A DNA stretch of 64,000 nt from Deltaproteobacteria bacterium (GTDB lineage: Bacteria > Myxococcota_A > UBA9160 > UBA4427): positions 1 to 64,000 of the forward strand of contig NZHD01000008.1 in assembly GCA_002691205.1 (NCBI GenBank), read 5' to 3'. Within the stretch, counting starts at the first letter, position 1; each line of letters starts with the position of its first letter. Of the stretch, positions 24,906 through 33,929 are shown in pieces. The position numbers and the translations under genes are program-made. The notes beneath the pieces are model-generated. The model was given only the letters and a program-made list of their open reading frames with translations. It searched no databases and was not told the DNA's origin.

Positions 24906-25345
24906 CAGAAGAGCACTCCTGCCAGGATCAGACAAATCACAAGCGTCATCAGACTCCAGACTCCATAGATCAGGGCCTTTACGGTTCCGGCCGGAAGAAC
25001 TGGAATTGGACCCGTACGCGGCTGCATCTTGGGCATCATTCCCCCAAACGCGCGTACACCGACGAAGATTACGGAGACGAGAGTTAAAGCATTAAATGCG
25101 ATGTAGGCTGGATGCGAAAGACTCGAAAGTGCCGTCTCCCAGGCTTCGGGGCCCTTCCCGAGTTGCCAGACTAAGTGCAGAAACACCGTACCCGCGATGA
25201 AGTAAACGATCCCGGTGGCCCCAAAGAGCAAGTAGGTCCGAATTCGCGGAGCCCCCCACCACGTTCCGGGCATTTGGGGAGGAGCCGTCCGCGTGGGACC
25301 TTTTTGCGGCGGAGCCATCGCTTCAGGATGAGCAGTACCGGCCAT
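24905..25345 (-). CDS. frdC: Fumarate reductase membrane anchor subunit C
   Basis: 146 aa, three TM segments, with a hydrophilic Pro-rich N-terminal extension of about 25 residues before the family start TWWGAPRIRTYLL (E. coli FrdC has TWWKKLPFYRFYM). The loop GKGPEAWE and the MGPEPI-like TGPIPV segment also match. It starts two bases after the frdB stop and joins frdD by a TGATG overlap. Together with FrdD it binds menaquinone or menaquinol in the inner membrane. Confidence 0.88.
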   Translation of the reverse strand: MAGTAHPEAMAPPQKGPTRTAPPQMPGTWWGAPRIRTYLLFGATGIVYFIAGTVFLHLVWQLGKGPEAWETALSSLSHPAYIAFNALTLVSVIFVGVRAFGGMMPKMQPRTGPIPVLPAGTVKALIYGVWSLMTLVICLILAGVLF

Positions 25346-25347
25346 CT

Positions 25348-26115
25348 TTAGGCTCCTTCTCTCGGAAGCACTAGACCCTTCGCCCAGTCTATCACGGCTC
25401 CCAATTTCGCTTGATTAACGGCAGCCGCAGGGTCCACATTCTTAGGACAAACTTGGCTGCATTCGTTGGCAAAGGAACACGAGAAAACGGTTCCTTCCCC
25501 TCTAAAGGTCTCGTTGCGCTCCCTTGCTCCCTCATCTCGACTATCGAGGTTGTACCGATGACCCAGAGCAATGGCAGCCGGACCAATAAATTCAGGCTCG
25601 TTGGCCACCACCGGACAAGCCGAGTAGCAGAGCAGACAGTTGATACACATGCTGAATTGCTTGAAGGCACCCAACTCAGCCGGGCTTTGCGAAAAGGTTC
25701 CCTTTTCGTTCAAGGCCTCCATATCTTCGGCCCGTTCCTTCGCCCGCAAAATCCACGGTTTGACTTGCCGAAACTTGTCCATGAAGCCATCGATGTCCAC
25801 AACAAGGTCTCGAACAATCGGGAAATTGGCGAGAGGCTCAATCTTGATTGACCCCGAGTAGTCAGCGAGCGAAGTCTTGCACGTCAACTTAGGCTCGCCG
25901 TTCACCATCATCCCGCAGCTGCCGCAAACGGCCATCCGGCAGGACCAACGGTGGGACAGGCTCGAATCAACCTCATCCTTGATGTAGTTAATCGCGTCCA
26001 ACACTTTCCAATCCGACTGGATTGGAATGTCATACTCCTGAACTTTTGGAACTTCATCCTGATCAGGGTCGAATCGCGTCACTTCGACGTGCATCATCTC
26101 CGCCGCTTCAGTCAT
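25348..26115 (-). CDS. frdB: Fumarate reductase iron-sulfur subunit
   Basis: 255 aa. The N-terminal ferredoxin domain binds the 2Fe-2S cluster (SCRMAVCGSCGMM plus a later Cys in KLTCKTSL). The C-terminal domain holds the 4Fe-4S and 3Fe-4S ligands (CINCLLCYSACPV and SQVCPKNVDP). The cluster motifs and linker EPLANFPIVRDLVVD follow E. coli FrdB closely. It carries electrons between quinone and the flavoprotein on the cytoplasmic face. The ATG overlaps the frdA stop by one base (TGATG). Confidence 0.95.
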   Translation of the reverse strand: MTEAAEMMHVEVTRFDPDQDEVPKVQEYDIPIQSDWKVLDAINYIKDEVDSSLSHRWSCRMAVCGSCGMMVNGEPKLTCKTSLADYSGSIKIEPLANFPIVRDLVVDIDGFMDKFRQVKPWILRAKERAEDMEALNEKGTFSQSPAELGAFKQFSMCINCLLCYSACPVVANEPEFIGPAAIALGHRYNLDSRDEGARERNETFRGEGTVFSCSFANECSQVCPKNVDPAAAVNQAKLGAVIDWAKGLVLPREGA

Positions 26116-27833
26116 CAGTACTTTCGCTCCTGAGGCTCCCAATGGCCAAGTTTCACATCCTTCTTGTCAAGCCGGGGCCCATCCTCTGTCTGATAGGCCA
26201 TGGTGTGGTAGAGAAAGTTCGTATCGTCTCGCTTCGGAAAGTCTCGACAAGTGTGAGCACCACGTGACTCTTTTCGAGCCGCTGCACTCACAGCCAGCAC
26301 TTCGGCCAACTCAACCATGTTAACCAGTTCCATAGCACCAATAATTTCGGTGTTGAAAACTTTGCTCTTGTCTGTGAGATGGAGATCACTGGCCCTCTGT
26401 CGGATTTCACGGGCCTTCTCGGCCGCTACAGCCATGCTCGGGTGATCGCGATAGACCCCACAACCCTCTTCCATCGTCGAATTCATTTCTTGACGAAGTC
26501 CCGAAATTTGTTCGCTCCCCTTCGCACTGCCCCTCAGCGCATCAACTCTCGCAGATTCACATTCAGCCTGGCCCCGCAGACGCTCTACGTTGCCCTCCGA
26601 AGATCCCCGTGCGAAGTCCATGGCATTTTGACCCGCCACAGCTCCCGCGACGAGGCACTCCGTCAAGGAATTTGAGCCCAGGCGATTAGCTCCATTCAAG
26701 GAAGCACACGCGACTTCTCCCGCAGCGTAAAGCCCTGGCATGGACGTCGCCGAGTTCACATCTGTATCGACACCCCCCATCATATAATGAACGACGGGAC
26801 GAATCGGGATATGCTCGTAGACGGGGTCCACACCGATGTACGTTTTCGCAAGCTCCCTCACAAAGGGAAGCTTTTCATTAATATGGGCCTCGCCCAAATG
26901 AGTCAGATCAAGAGCGGCATGAAGACCGACCTTCGAATCGATGCCCCGCCCCGCTTCGAACTCTTGAATGATGGCTCGAGAAACCATATCTCGAGGACCA
27001 AGCTCAGCTTTATTGCCTACCCCGTAGTCGTAGTCCACTAGGAAACGGTCACCGTCCGCATTTCGGAGATATCCCCCCTCTCCTCGCGCGGCTTCCGTAA
27101 TCAAAATACCGGTGCCCGGAAGACCGGTGGGATGGTACTGAACGAATTCCATGTCCTTGAGCGCGACTCCCGCCCGGTAAGCCAGAGCCATCCCGTCGCC
27201 GGTCTTGATGGTCCCGTTGGTGGTAAACGGAAAAATCTTGCCTGCCCCGCCCGTGGCCAAAATAACAGCACGGCCCAAGATCGCATGAAATTCACCTGTC
27301 CGGATTTCAAGCGCTGCCACTCCTTTACATTCACCGTTCTCAGTCAAAAGCTCGGTCACGAAAAACTCGTCGTACCGGACGATATTTTCGAAGCGCATGG
27401 AGTGCTGGAAAAGAGCATGGAGCATGTGGAAGCCCACTTTATCGGTGGCGTACCACGTTCTCTTCGTCGTCATTCCACCGAAAGCGCGCGTTGAAACCGT
27501 CCCGTCGTCGTTGCGACTCCACGGACAGCCCCAGTTTTCAAGCAAGGCCAATTCACGAGGGGCCTGCTCTACAAAGTATTCGATGACATCTTGGTCGCCG
27601 AGAAAGTCAGAGCCCTTCACCGTGTCAAAGCCGTGCAGTTCTTCGCTGTCATCATCCCGGGCCACGGCCGCAGCACCACCCTCGGCCGAGACCGTGTGAC
27701 TGCGCATGGGGTAGACCTTGGAAACCAGAGCAATGGAAGCGTCTGGGTGGGCCTCTGCAGCGGCGATGGCGGCCCTAAGACCGGCCCCACCTCCACCAAC
27801 GATGACAATGTCGTGCCGGGATACCTGTATCAA
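26115..27833 (-). CDS. frdA: Fumarate reductase flavoprotein subunit
   Basis: About 572 aa, covalent-FAD subunit interconverting fumarate and succinate. The dinucleotide fold IVIVGGGGAGLRAA opens the protein, His46 in MRSHTVS is the FAD-linking residue, and YHPTGLPGTGILITE and ARKESRGAH are active-site segments. E51 in HTVSAEGG matches E. coli FrdA Glu49, where SdhA has Gln, so the protein is of quinol:fumarate reductase type. TTG at 27833 is preferred (GAGGTG 4 nt upstream); another TTG at 27860 is possible and no ATG fits. First gene of frdABCD. In vivo direction is unknown; it may serve as the TCA succinate dehydrogenase. Confidence 0.94.
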   Translation of the reverse strand: MIQVSRHDIVIVGGGGAGLRAAIAAAEAHPDASIALVSKVYPMRSHTVSAEGGAAAVARDDDSEELHGFDTVKGSDFLGDQDVIEYFVEQAPRELALLENWGCPWSRNDDGTVSTRAFGGMTTKRTWYATDKVGFHMLHALFQHSMRFENIVRYDEFFVTELLTENGECKGVAALEIRTGEFHAILGRAVILATGGAGKIFPFTTNGTIKTGDGMALAYRAGVALKDMEFVQYHPTGLPGTGILITEAARGEGGYLRNADGDRFLVDYDYGVGNKAELGPRDMVSRAIIQEFEAGRGIDSKVGLHAALDLTHLGEAHINEKLPFVRELAKTYIGVDPVYEHIPIRPVVHYMMGGVDTDVNSATSMPGLYAAGEVACASLNGANRLGSNSLTECLVAGAVAGQNAMDFARGSSEGNVERLRGQAECESARVDALRGSAKGSEQISGLRQEMNSTMEEGCGVYRDHPSMAVAAEKAREIRQRASDLHLTDKSKVFNTEIIGAMELVNMVELAEVLAVSAAARKESRGAHTCRDFPKRDDTNFLYHTMAYQTEDGPRLDKKDVKLGHWEPQERKY

Positions 27834-28409
27834 TGAACACCTCGGGAATAACGAATTCAAAACCGCCGTGAAACGGACGGAGAGATTTACCTAATTGCAA
27901 CGGGGTGTGAAAGATGACCCGAGCAGCCTGCCCCGATCTTTTCGTCTCACTCTTCACCCTCAAGTCGAGCGTAACCGTCTCACCGAAGTCTTCCAGTTCA
28001 AAATCGGCCTAGACCATCACTCATAAACACTTCAACAAGACACCGCCCCCCTAGGGGAACGGAAATATATGCTGGTTCCCAGACACCCTGTGACCGGAAC
28101 AGACACAGTTTTACCTGACAATGCCTCTGGCCGCGAGAGGAGATTCGGTAAATGCCATTTAGAGCGCCCACGAAAAGACCCATGCCGATCTCACTCAAGG
28201 AAGGGTCTAATCCTCATCCACCTCTTCATAGGTGCATCAAGGTGATGGGTCGGCCTCAGATCATCCCCTCACAAACCGGAAATATGGGAGCCACGAGCAA
28301 GCCAACGATGACGAAGCCCTTAAATCACACGTTCTGACATCCACCCGAAGGATAAACCGCCCCAGACACAACCCACCGGCAAAAAGCATGAGCGCAAGGA
28401 GACGAGACA
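27834..28409. other. Long intergenic region upstream of frdA
   Basis: About 575 bases. No gene is confidently assigned. It must hold the frd promoter on the minus strand and probably the promoter of the small gene at 28410. A perfect 10-base palindrome CCCCTAGGGG lies at 28048-28057. On the minus strand a hydrophobic reading starting just inside the neighbouring gene (about 28413 downward) continues hydrophobic only after a frame change near 28335, which may be a decayed small membrane gene or chance. Confidence 0.45.
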
Positions 28410-28847
28410 TTGACAGACCGTATACAGACGGGCGCCGCCCAACTAGAGACTTCCGCCAGATCTGGACAAACGCCATCCGAACTGTCCTCCCCCACCCGGG
28501 ATGCCCGGCCTTGGATGGATTTAAACTCGCGCGATCCATATGAAGGTGTGTCCACCGCCTTCAGCTTCCGGACTTATCCCAGAAGCCAGCCAGCCCCTCA
28601 TGTCGTTCATCCCCTCACCCGTCGCTCATGCTCAGCCGAACGTCCCCGCTCCCCCCAAGCCCACAAAGAGGCCAACAGAACTCGCTCACAGCCGATCACG
28701 CCTTCAGCTCCAACTCGCGCGGCGAGCCTGGAGACAGGGGCCGCTACGAAGGTCGAAGAATGGTTTTCAAAAAACCTTGGACCCGGGATAGGGGGCGTAC
28801 TGATCTTCGTCATCGGGCTATCTTCGGCGGCCCTGAAAGCTCTTTGA
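28410..28847 (+). CDS. Hypothetical protein with one C-terminal membrane segment
   Basis: 145 aa, not recognised. The first 110 residues are low-complexity, rich in Pro, Ser, Thr and Arg, and probably disordered. The last 25 (GPGIGGVLIFVIGLSSAALKA) form one hydrophobic segment, as in a tail-anchored protein. The start is TTG, supported by a strong AAGGAG 8 nt upstream, and third codon positions favour C/G as in neighbours. It lies 57 bases before the NYN-domain gene on the same strand, so they may form a unit. It could still be a chance frame; a shorter reading from ATG 28515 is possible. Confidence 0.5.
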   Translation: MTDRIQTGAAQLETSARSGQTPSELSSPTRDARPWMDLNSRDPYEGVSTAFSFRTYPRSQPAPHVVHPLTRRSCSAERPRSPQAHKEANRTRSQPITPSAPTRAASLETGAATKVEEWFSKNLGPGIGGVLIFVIGLSSAALKAL

Positions 28848-28903
28848 CACTGGTTTCAGGAGCGGCGAGCGGATCGGCCCCACGGCCCCTAAAATGGACC
28901 TCT

Positions 28904-29500
28904 ATGGACGATATCCCCAGCCGCCCGCCCTCCTGGCCACCCCCCGCGTCTTTGAAGGAATCGTCGCAACGGCCCCTCGACGAGCCTTCTGGCTCACATT
29001 GGCTCCTCGATGGTTACAACGTCCTGCACGCGGCCTTATTGCCCGGTGAAATGCGCTCTCAGACGCGCTGGTGGGGATCGGAAGGACGCGAACGTCTAAT
29101 CCAATGCGTTCAGCATTTCGATGAAATACGAGCCGAAAAAAAATCAGAGAGCCCCAAAACCGCCCTCGAACACAATCCGACCCGAGACCTGCAGAACCAA
29201 ACACAGATCTGGATCGTCTTCGATGGCGAAGACCCCCATCCAGAGAGCGAGCAACCCTCCGATCAGATCCAGGTTCTTTTTCGCCCCTCGGCCGACGACT
29301 ACCTCGTCTCAAGAGCCCGGCGATCTGCCTGCCCCGACTCTCTCTTTATTGTTTCGAGCGACAAGCAAGTGGCGGGGCGCTGCGCGCACGCGGGCGCCCA
29401 AATCGTAAAACCGAGAGATTTTGTGGCCCGCTGCTCTCCAGGGTTCAACCTTGAAACGGTGACCTCTCGGTGTTCCCCAAAAAACTCAGAGTCGGCTTAA
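28904..29500 (+). CDS. NYN (YacP-like) domain protein, putative ribonuclease
   Basis: About 198 aa. The PIN-like NYN/YacP fold is shown by WLLDGYNVLHA (first acidic residue), IWIVFDGED, FRPSADDYLV (paired Asp) and FIVSSDKQVAG. YacP/Rae1-type proteins are metal-dependent RNA endonucleases, some acting at the ribosome; activity here is inferred from conserved acidic residues. A Pro-rich leader of about 30 residues precedes the domain. ATG at 28904 has no clear ribosome site, so the start is uncertain. The end is ten bases from the convergent hydroxyacid dehydrogenase. Confidence 0.8.
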   Translation: MDDIPSRPPSWPPPASLKESSQRPLDEPSGSHWLLDGYNVLHAALLPGEMRSQTRWWGSEGRERLIQCVQHFDEIRAEKKSESPKTALEHNPTRDLQNQTQIWIVFDGEDPHPESEQPSDQIQVLFRPSADDYLVSRARRSACPDSLFIVSSDKQVAGRCAHAGAQIVKPRDFVARCSPGFNLETVTSRCSPKNSESA

Positions 29501-29509
29501 GCAAGACCC

Positions 29510-30508
29510 TCAGCCCAAATCTGCTTGATTGGCACAACGGAGAAGCGGACGCCCTTCGAGTCCCGCCATGCAGTTCTCCACCGAAAGCTCCGCCATTCGC
29601 ATACGCGTTTTCAGACTCGCGCTTCCAATGTGCGGGGTCATCACAACATTATCGAGCGCGGCCAAGGGATGCTCCGGCCCGATCGGCTCACCCGCAAATA
29701 CATCCAAACCGGCCGCCGCCAACCTCCCCTCGGCCAATGCTTGAGCCAGGGCCTGATCGTCCACAATCCCTCCCCGAGCGGTATTCACCAAGACCGAACC
29801 GGGCTTCATTCGAGAGATCGCCTCTCGATCTATGAGCCCACGGGTTTCAGAAGCCAGAGCAATATTGATGGAAACAAAGTCAGATTGATTGAGAAGTTCG
29901 GGCAATTCCACTCTTTCGACGCCGGCTACGGGACCCGGTGTACGCGACCAACCCATCACCCGCATGCCAAAGCCCGCTGCGCGACGCGCCACCGCGCGAC
30001 CAATCCCCCCCAGCCCAATGATGCCCAGGGTGGATCCGAAAACATCGACGCCCACAAAAGAGGCCAATCCCCAATTAGGATCAGATTTCCAACCTCCCGA
30101 GCGAACAAAAGTATCTCCCTCGGCGACCCGACGAGCAGCCGCCAACATAAGAGCAAAAGTGAGGTCGGCCGTGGTTTCCGTAAGCACCCCGGGGGTATGA
30201 CCGATGGGGATGCCTCTCGTTGACGCGGCTTCTCGATCGATGTGATCCACCCCCACAGAGCAGCTTGAAATGACTCGTAATTCTGAGCAGCTCTGAATCA
30301 GATCGGAATCAATTCGGTCTGTAATCAGACACAGCAAACCATGGCAACCTTCCAAAGCCGACTGCAATTCCGCTTTTCCTGGCCGTTCCGGCTTCGACCA
30401 AATCTGACAATCATAATTCGCCTTCAAAGGCTTCAACGGATCCTGTCCGGATCGCGAAGAGAGATCTTCCATCGTGTCGGTCACAAGCACGCGCAGCTGA
30501 GAACTCAT
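29510..30508 (-). CDS. D-isomer-specific 2-hydroxyacid dehydrogenase (glyoxylate/hydroxypyruvate reductase-like)
   Basis: About 332 aa NAD(P)H-dependent oxidoreductase. The Rossmann motif GLGGIGRAVARR is followed by GWSRTPG. The catalytic triad is in NTARGGIVD (Arg), LDVFAGEP (Glu) and MTPHIGSAS (His). The WSR sequence, with Arg after the second strand, suggests NADPH use. ATG at 30508 has AAGGA 7 nt upstream. The likely reaction is reduction of glyoxylate or hydroxypyruvate, but D-lactate and phosphoglycerate enzymes share the fold; the sequence resembles GhrB most. Divergent from the RND exporter. Confidence 0.88.
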   Translation of the reverse strand: MSSQLRVLVTDTMEDLSSRSGQDPLKPLKANYDCQIWSKPERPGKAELQSALEGCHGLLCLITDRIDSDLIQSCSELRVISSCSVGVDHIDREAASTRGIPIGHTPGVLTETTADLTFALMLAAARRVAEGDTFVRSGGWKSDPNWGLASFVGVDVFGSTLGIIGLGGIGRAVARRAAGFGMRVMGWSRTPGPVAGVERVELPELLNQSDFVSINIALASETRGLIDREAISRMKPGSVLVNTARGGIVDDQALAQALAEGRLAAAGLDVFAGEPIGPEHPLAALDNVVMTPHIGSASLKTRMRMAELSVENCMAGLEGRPLLRCANQADLG

Positions 30509-30813
30509 CGTGATCCTTTTCCTTTGGTTTTCTCTGAGTCGCTCAGGATACACCCTCAAAGGATCATCCCGCAGGGGGAACTCACTCGAAATCTTAACGC
30601 GCTTGACTTGACCTATAGGGTCAGCCGATTACCGTTTCCCTGCCGAGCAATTGCCCAAAAAGTCAATCGGTGCGGCCGTGACCGGTACTCAAATTTCGAA
30701 GGCCGATGGGTCAAGGGTGTTTTCTGCCCGACTTCCCCTTCGCTTCGTTCAATGATCCAACTTCTCGGCCAGCCACTCGACTGGAACGAGCAAAGAATGC
30801 AGACCAGAATCTT
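30509..30813. other. Divergent intergenic region before the RND exporter
   Basis: About 305 bases. The left edge holds the ribosome site of the hydroxyacid dehydrogenase. The exporter promoter candidate at 30603-30632 is listed separately. The 170 bases after it hold no gene or clear structure. Confidence 0.45.
30603..30632 (+). promoter_or_regulatory. Candidate promoter with embedded palindrome, RND exporter
   Basis: TTGACT at 30603-30608 is followed after 18 bases by GATTAC (30627-30632), a weak -10 box. The spacer contains TGACC at 30609-30613 and GGTCA at 30619-30623, a 5-base-arm inverted repeat around TATAG. A repressor site between -35 and -10 would fit an exporter gene, but no regulator gene is adjacent. 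Candidate only. Confidence 0.3.
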
Positions 30814-33800
30814 ATGACGGATACACCGAGAAAATCAGGAACACTTATCTTTGCCGAAGCGGTTGTGCGTTGGAAATTTCCGATTCTCTTAACGTTGATA
30901 GCACTCACCCTTTTCTTCCTTTTCCCAATCGTCAACGCCGGATTAATCGTTTTTGACTCTGGCTGGAAACAACTTCCCGCAGTCAATATCGACACGAATG
31001 CGCGAGCTCAATGGCCCGATCACCCGTTCATTAACGCACAAGATAAATTTAAAGATACTTTTGGAGGATCTTCGACAGTCGCCATTGCAGTCGTCGTCGA
31101 AGAGGGCACGATTTTTACCCCAGAGGTTCTCGGCAAAATAAGCCGCATCACTCAAAGACTTGATGGACAGGGCTACAACAGCCAGAGCGATGAACGCGAC
31201 GAACTCTACGATGAACTCGATGAATCGGGCGCCTCACCCGAGACCATTCGTCGTATTCTCGACTCAACTTATCCACCGTACCCGGTGAACCACTATCAGA
31301 TCAACTCTGTCACCGCAGGCAACACTCGGGTGATACAGGTGGAAGCGGATGGAGACATCGAGACCAGCGTCTTGATGAAAAAGCTTCCTAAAACCCAAGA
31401 TGAAGCAAACGAAGTGGCCAGTCTCGTTCGCCAGAACCCGCCCTTCATTTACGGCCGACTCGTCTCCCTCGACGAAAAAGGGGCTTTGATCACCGCAGGT
31501 TTTGTGAATGAAAGACTCAGCGGTCGCGAGGTTTACCGAGCTGTCTTCGACCATGTCCAACAAATCAAAGCCGACGAGGAAACCGAAAACGTCAAGATTT
31601 ACATCTCGGGCGCCCCGGTCCTTGTCGGATGGATTTTGGTTCACGCATTTGAGATCACACTCTTTCTCTTTCTCACAGTCGTCATGATCTTCGTGCTCTT
31701 GTGGGCGTACTTCCGAAGATGGCACGGCGTCTTAATTCCAGCGGTCGCTGCGCTCGCCACATCGATCTGGGGGTTGGGATTCACCGGCTGGGTAGGCATC
31801 ACTTTTGACCCCCTCATTCTCGTGATCCCGACAATCATCACAGCCAGAGCCGTCTCTCATACCGTGCAAATGGCTGAACGCTTCTTTGAAGATTATGAAG
31901 TGCTCCTCCCGGAGTTGGGCGACCCCGACAAAGCCAAAACCGAAGCCGCGACGGTGGCTATGAGTGAGCTGATCGTTCCCGGCACGCTCGGCATCGTCAC
32001 AGATGTCGCTGGACTGCTAGTGATTCTGGTGACATCCATTCCGCAGATGCGTGACCTCGGCGTTTTTGGGGCTTTCTGGGTGAGTTCCATCATTATCACC
32101 GTAGAGATTCTTCACCCAGTTCTCATCTGCTACCTGCCCGCGCCTAAAGAACATGAGCACTTCTTGCCCGCTTTTATGGTGAGCTTCACTCGGTTCCTTG
32201 GAAACATTACAACTCATCCCCAATGGAAGTATGTCATTGGCGTGGGTACGGTCTTCTTGCTGGTCGTTTCCACCTACATCACTCTCTACCATTCCCAAAT
32301 CGGAGAAGCCAAGCCAGGAACACCTCTCCTCTTTCCAGACCACGAATGGAATGTCGCCACCGCTCAGATTGCAGAGCGATTCGGAGGGGTAGACTCGATT
32401 ATGATTTACCTTGAGGGCGATAGGGAAAAGGCCAGCGGAGACGCCCTCCCGATTCTCAGAATGTCAGAGTTTGAACGATGGATGTCTAAGCACACAGACC
32501 TCGGAGCCACCATTTCCATTGTGCCCCTTCTTCGCATGGCATGGGGCATGAATCACTATGGTGACCCCAAATGGTCCTTTATTTCCGACGATCAAGCGAC
32601 GATTCGTCAGCAGATTTATCAGATGAGAACAAATGGTGCGCCCGGCGCCATGGACCCTTTCCTTTCCCCGGAAGGCAAAGACGCGAACATCCAATTTTTC
32701 TATCGCGACCACAAAGGCGAAACGATTCGAAGAACGGTGATCGCCGCTGAAGAATTCATCAAGCGAAACCCAATCGGACAAGTCATCGTCCGACTGGACA
32801 AAGACCAAGCCGCGCCTGAAGACGGGTTTTTCGCGTGGAACAGCTTGATGGACAAGTGGTATTACATGCTCGGCCCGCTGCTCCCTCCTCGGCACCAAAC
32901 GCTCACGGTTCAGATCCGGAGTGACGACGGTTCGTACTCTCCGGTCGAAGTCAATTCATTTAGCAACATCGAGAGCCTTCCTGACTGGATGGATGACTTC
33001 AGACTGAGTTCGATCGAAAATTACGAAGACAATCTTGACGATCTGGATGAGGGAGAAGTCTTTACGTGGCCGGACACTCTGAGTGATTGGCAATTGGAAG
33101 ACATCGACTACTGGTGGGAAAGTGAAGATTTTGGAATCCGTGCCGTGGCTACCAACACGACCAATCTCATCGTCGAAGACATCAAATCTGTCGACAGCAT
33201 CCCTGCGTACCAGCAGACGAATTCCTGGACTCGAGGTGTCCAATTCGTCATGTCGGGTGGGCTTATGGGCATCCTCGCCGCCATCGACGATGAGGTCGAG
33301 CGAAGTCATGTCGCGAACATCATCTTGATCTTCCTTGTCATTTTCCTTCTTCACTCCATCACTTACAAGTCGATTCCAAGTGGCTTTATTATCTTGTTGC
33401 AAATCGCCACCGCCACCATGCTTTCCCTCGCCTATATGGCCATCGCCGGGATGGGTCTCAACATCAACACCCTTCCTGTTCAGTCAGTCGGTGTCGGAAT
33501 CGGTGTCGATTATGCGATCTATATCGTGGACCGAATCCGACAAGAGGTCGCGGACACAGCAGACATCGACGAAGCCGTTCGACGTGCCATCCGCACAACG
33601 GGAATGGCCGTCTCTTTCACGGCCAGCACCATTGTCGGAGGCATTGTTCTCTGGACATTCTCCAGCCTGCGCTTTCAGGCCGATATGGCGCTCATGCTTT
33701 GCATCCTGATGGTGATTAACATGTTCGGCGCTTTAACTGTAGTCCCTGCCTTCTACAGTATCTTCAGGCCGAAGGTCGCCACGGCACTCCTCACCCAAGA

Positions 33801-33861
33801 TCAAATGGATGCTATTCAACGACAGAAAGAGCTCGAAGCCAAAAGAGGCCTTGAAGGCTAA
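30814..33861 (+). CDS. RND-superfamily (MMPL-type) exporter
   Basis: About 1015 aa inner-membrane protein of the RND superfamily. One TM near the N-terminus (residues about 19-42) is followed by a large periplasmic loop and five TMs; the second half repeats this pattern. The second membrane cluster contains SVGVGIGVDYAIYIVDRIRQE, with a membrane-embedded Asp likely used in proton transfer. Two periplasmic loops of similar size place it with MMPL or hopanoid/lipid exporters, not with tripartite drug pumps; no membrane-fusion protein or outer-membrane channel gene is near. ATG at 30814 gives a normal N-terminus although no ribosome site is clear. The cargo is probably lipidic, inferred. Confidence 0.88.
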   Translation: MTDTPRKSGTLIFAEAVVRWKFPILLTLIALTLFFLFPIVNAGLIVFDSGWKQLPAVNIDTNARAQWPDHPFINAQDKFKDTFGGSSTVAIAVVVEEGTIFTPEVLGKISRITQRLDGQGYNSQSDERDELYDELDESGASPETIRRILDSTYPPYPVNHYQINSVTAGNTRVIQVEADGDIETSVLMKKLPKTQDEANEVASLVRQNPPFIYGRLVSLDEKGALITAGFVNERLSGREVYRAVFDHVQQIKADEETENVKIYISGAPVLVGWILVHAFEITLFLFLTVVMIFVLLWAYFRRWHGVLIPAVAALATSIWGLGFTGWVGITFDPLILVIPTIITARAVSHTVQMAERFFEDYEVLLPELGDPDKAKTEAATVAMSELIVPGTLGIVTDVAGLLVILVTSIPQMRDLGVFGAFWVSSIIITVEILHPVLICYLPAPKEHEHFLPAFMVSFTRFLGNITTHPQWKYVIGVGTVFLLVVSTYITLYHSQIGEAKPGTPLLFPDHEWNVATAQIAERFGGVDSIMIYLEGDREKASGDALPILRMSEFERWMSKHTDLGATISIVPLLRMAWGMNHYGDPKWSFISDDQATIRQQIYQMRTNGAPGAMDPFLSPEGKDANIQFFYRDHKGETIRRTVIAAEEFIKRNPIGQVIVRLDKDQAAPEDGFFAWNSLMDKWYYMLGPLLPPRHQTLTVQIRSDDGSYSPVEVNSFSNIESLPDWMDDFRLSSIENYEDNLDDLDEGEVFTWPDTLSDWQLEDIDYWWESEDFGIRAVATNTTNLIVEDIKSVDSIPAYQQTNSWTRGVQFVMSGGLMGILAAIDDEVERSHVANIILIFLVIFLLHSITYKSIPSGFIILLQIATATMLSLAYMAIAGMGLNINTLPVQSVGVGIGVDYAIYIVDRIRQEVADTADIDEAVRRAIRTTGMAVSFTASTIVGGIVLWTFSSLRFQADMALMLCILMVINMFGALTVVPAFYSIFRPKVATALLTQDQMDAIQRQKELEAKRGLEG

Positions 33862-33929
33862 TCACCACCGTTTCAAAAGCGGTCGTGGGCCAAGCTTCTG
33901 AGTCTGGCTCTCGCCGATTATGAGAAACA

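Noticed and set aside
29525-30223. 232-codon open frame on the plus strand opposite the hydroxyacid dehydrogenase
   Set aside because: The opposite strand carries an intact Rossmann motif and catalytic triad; this reading is a shadow.
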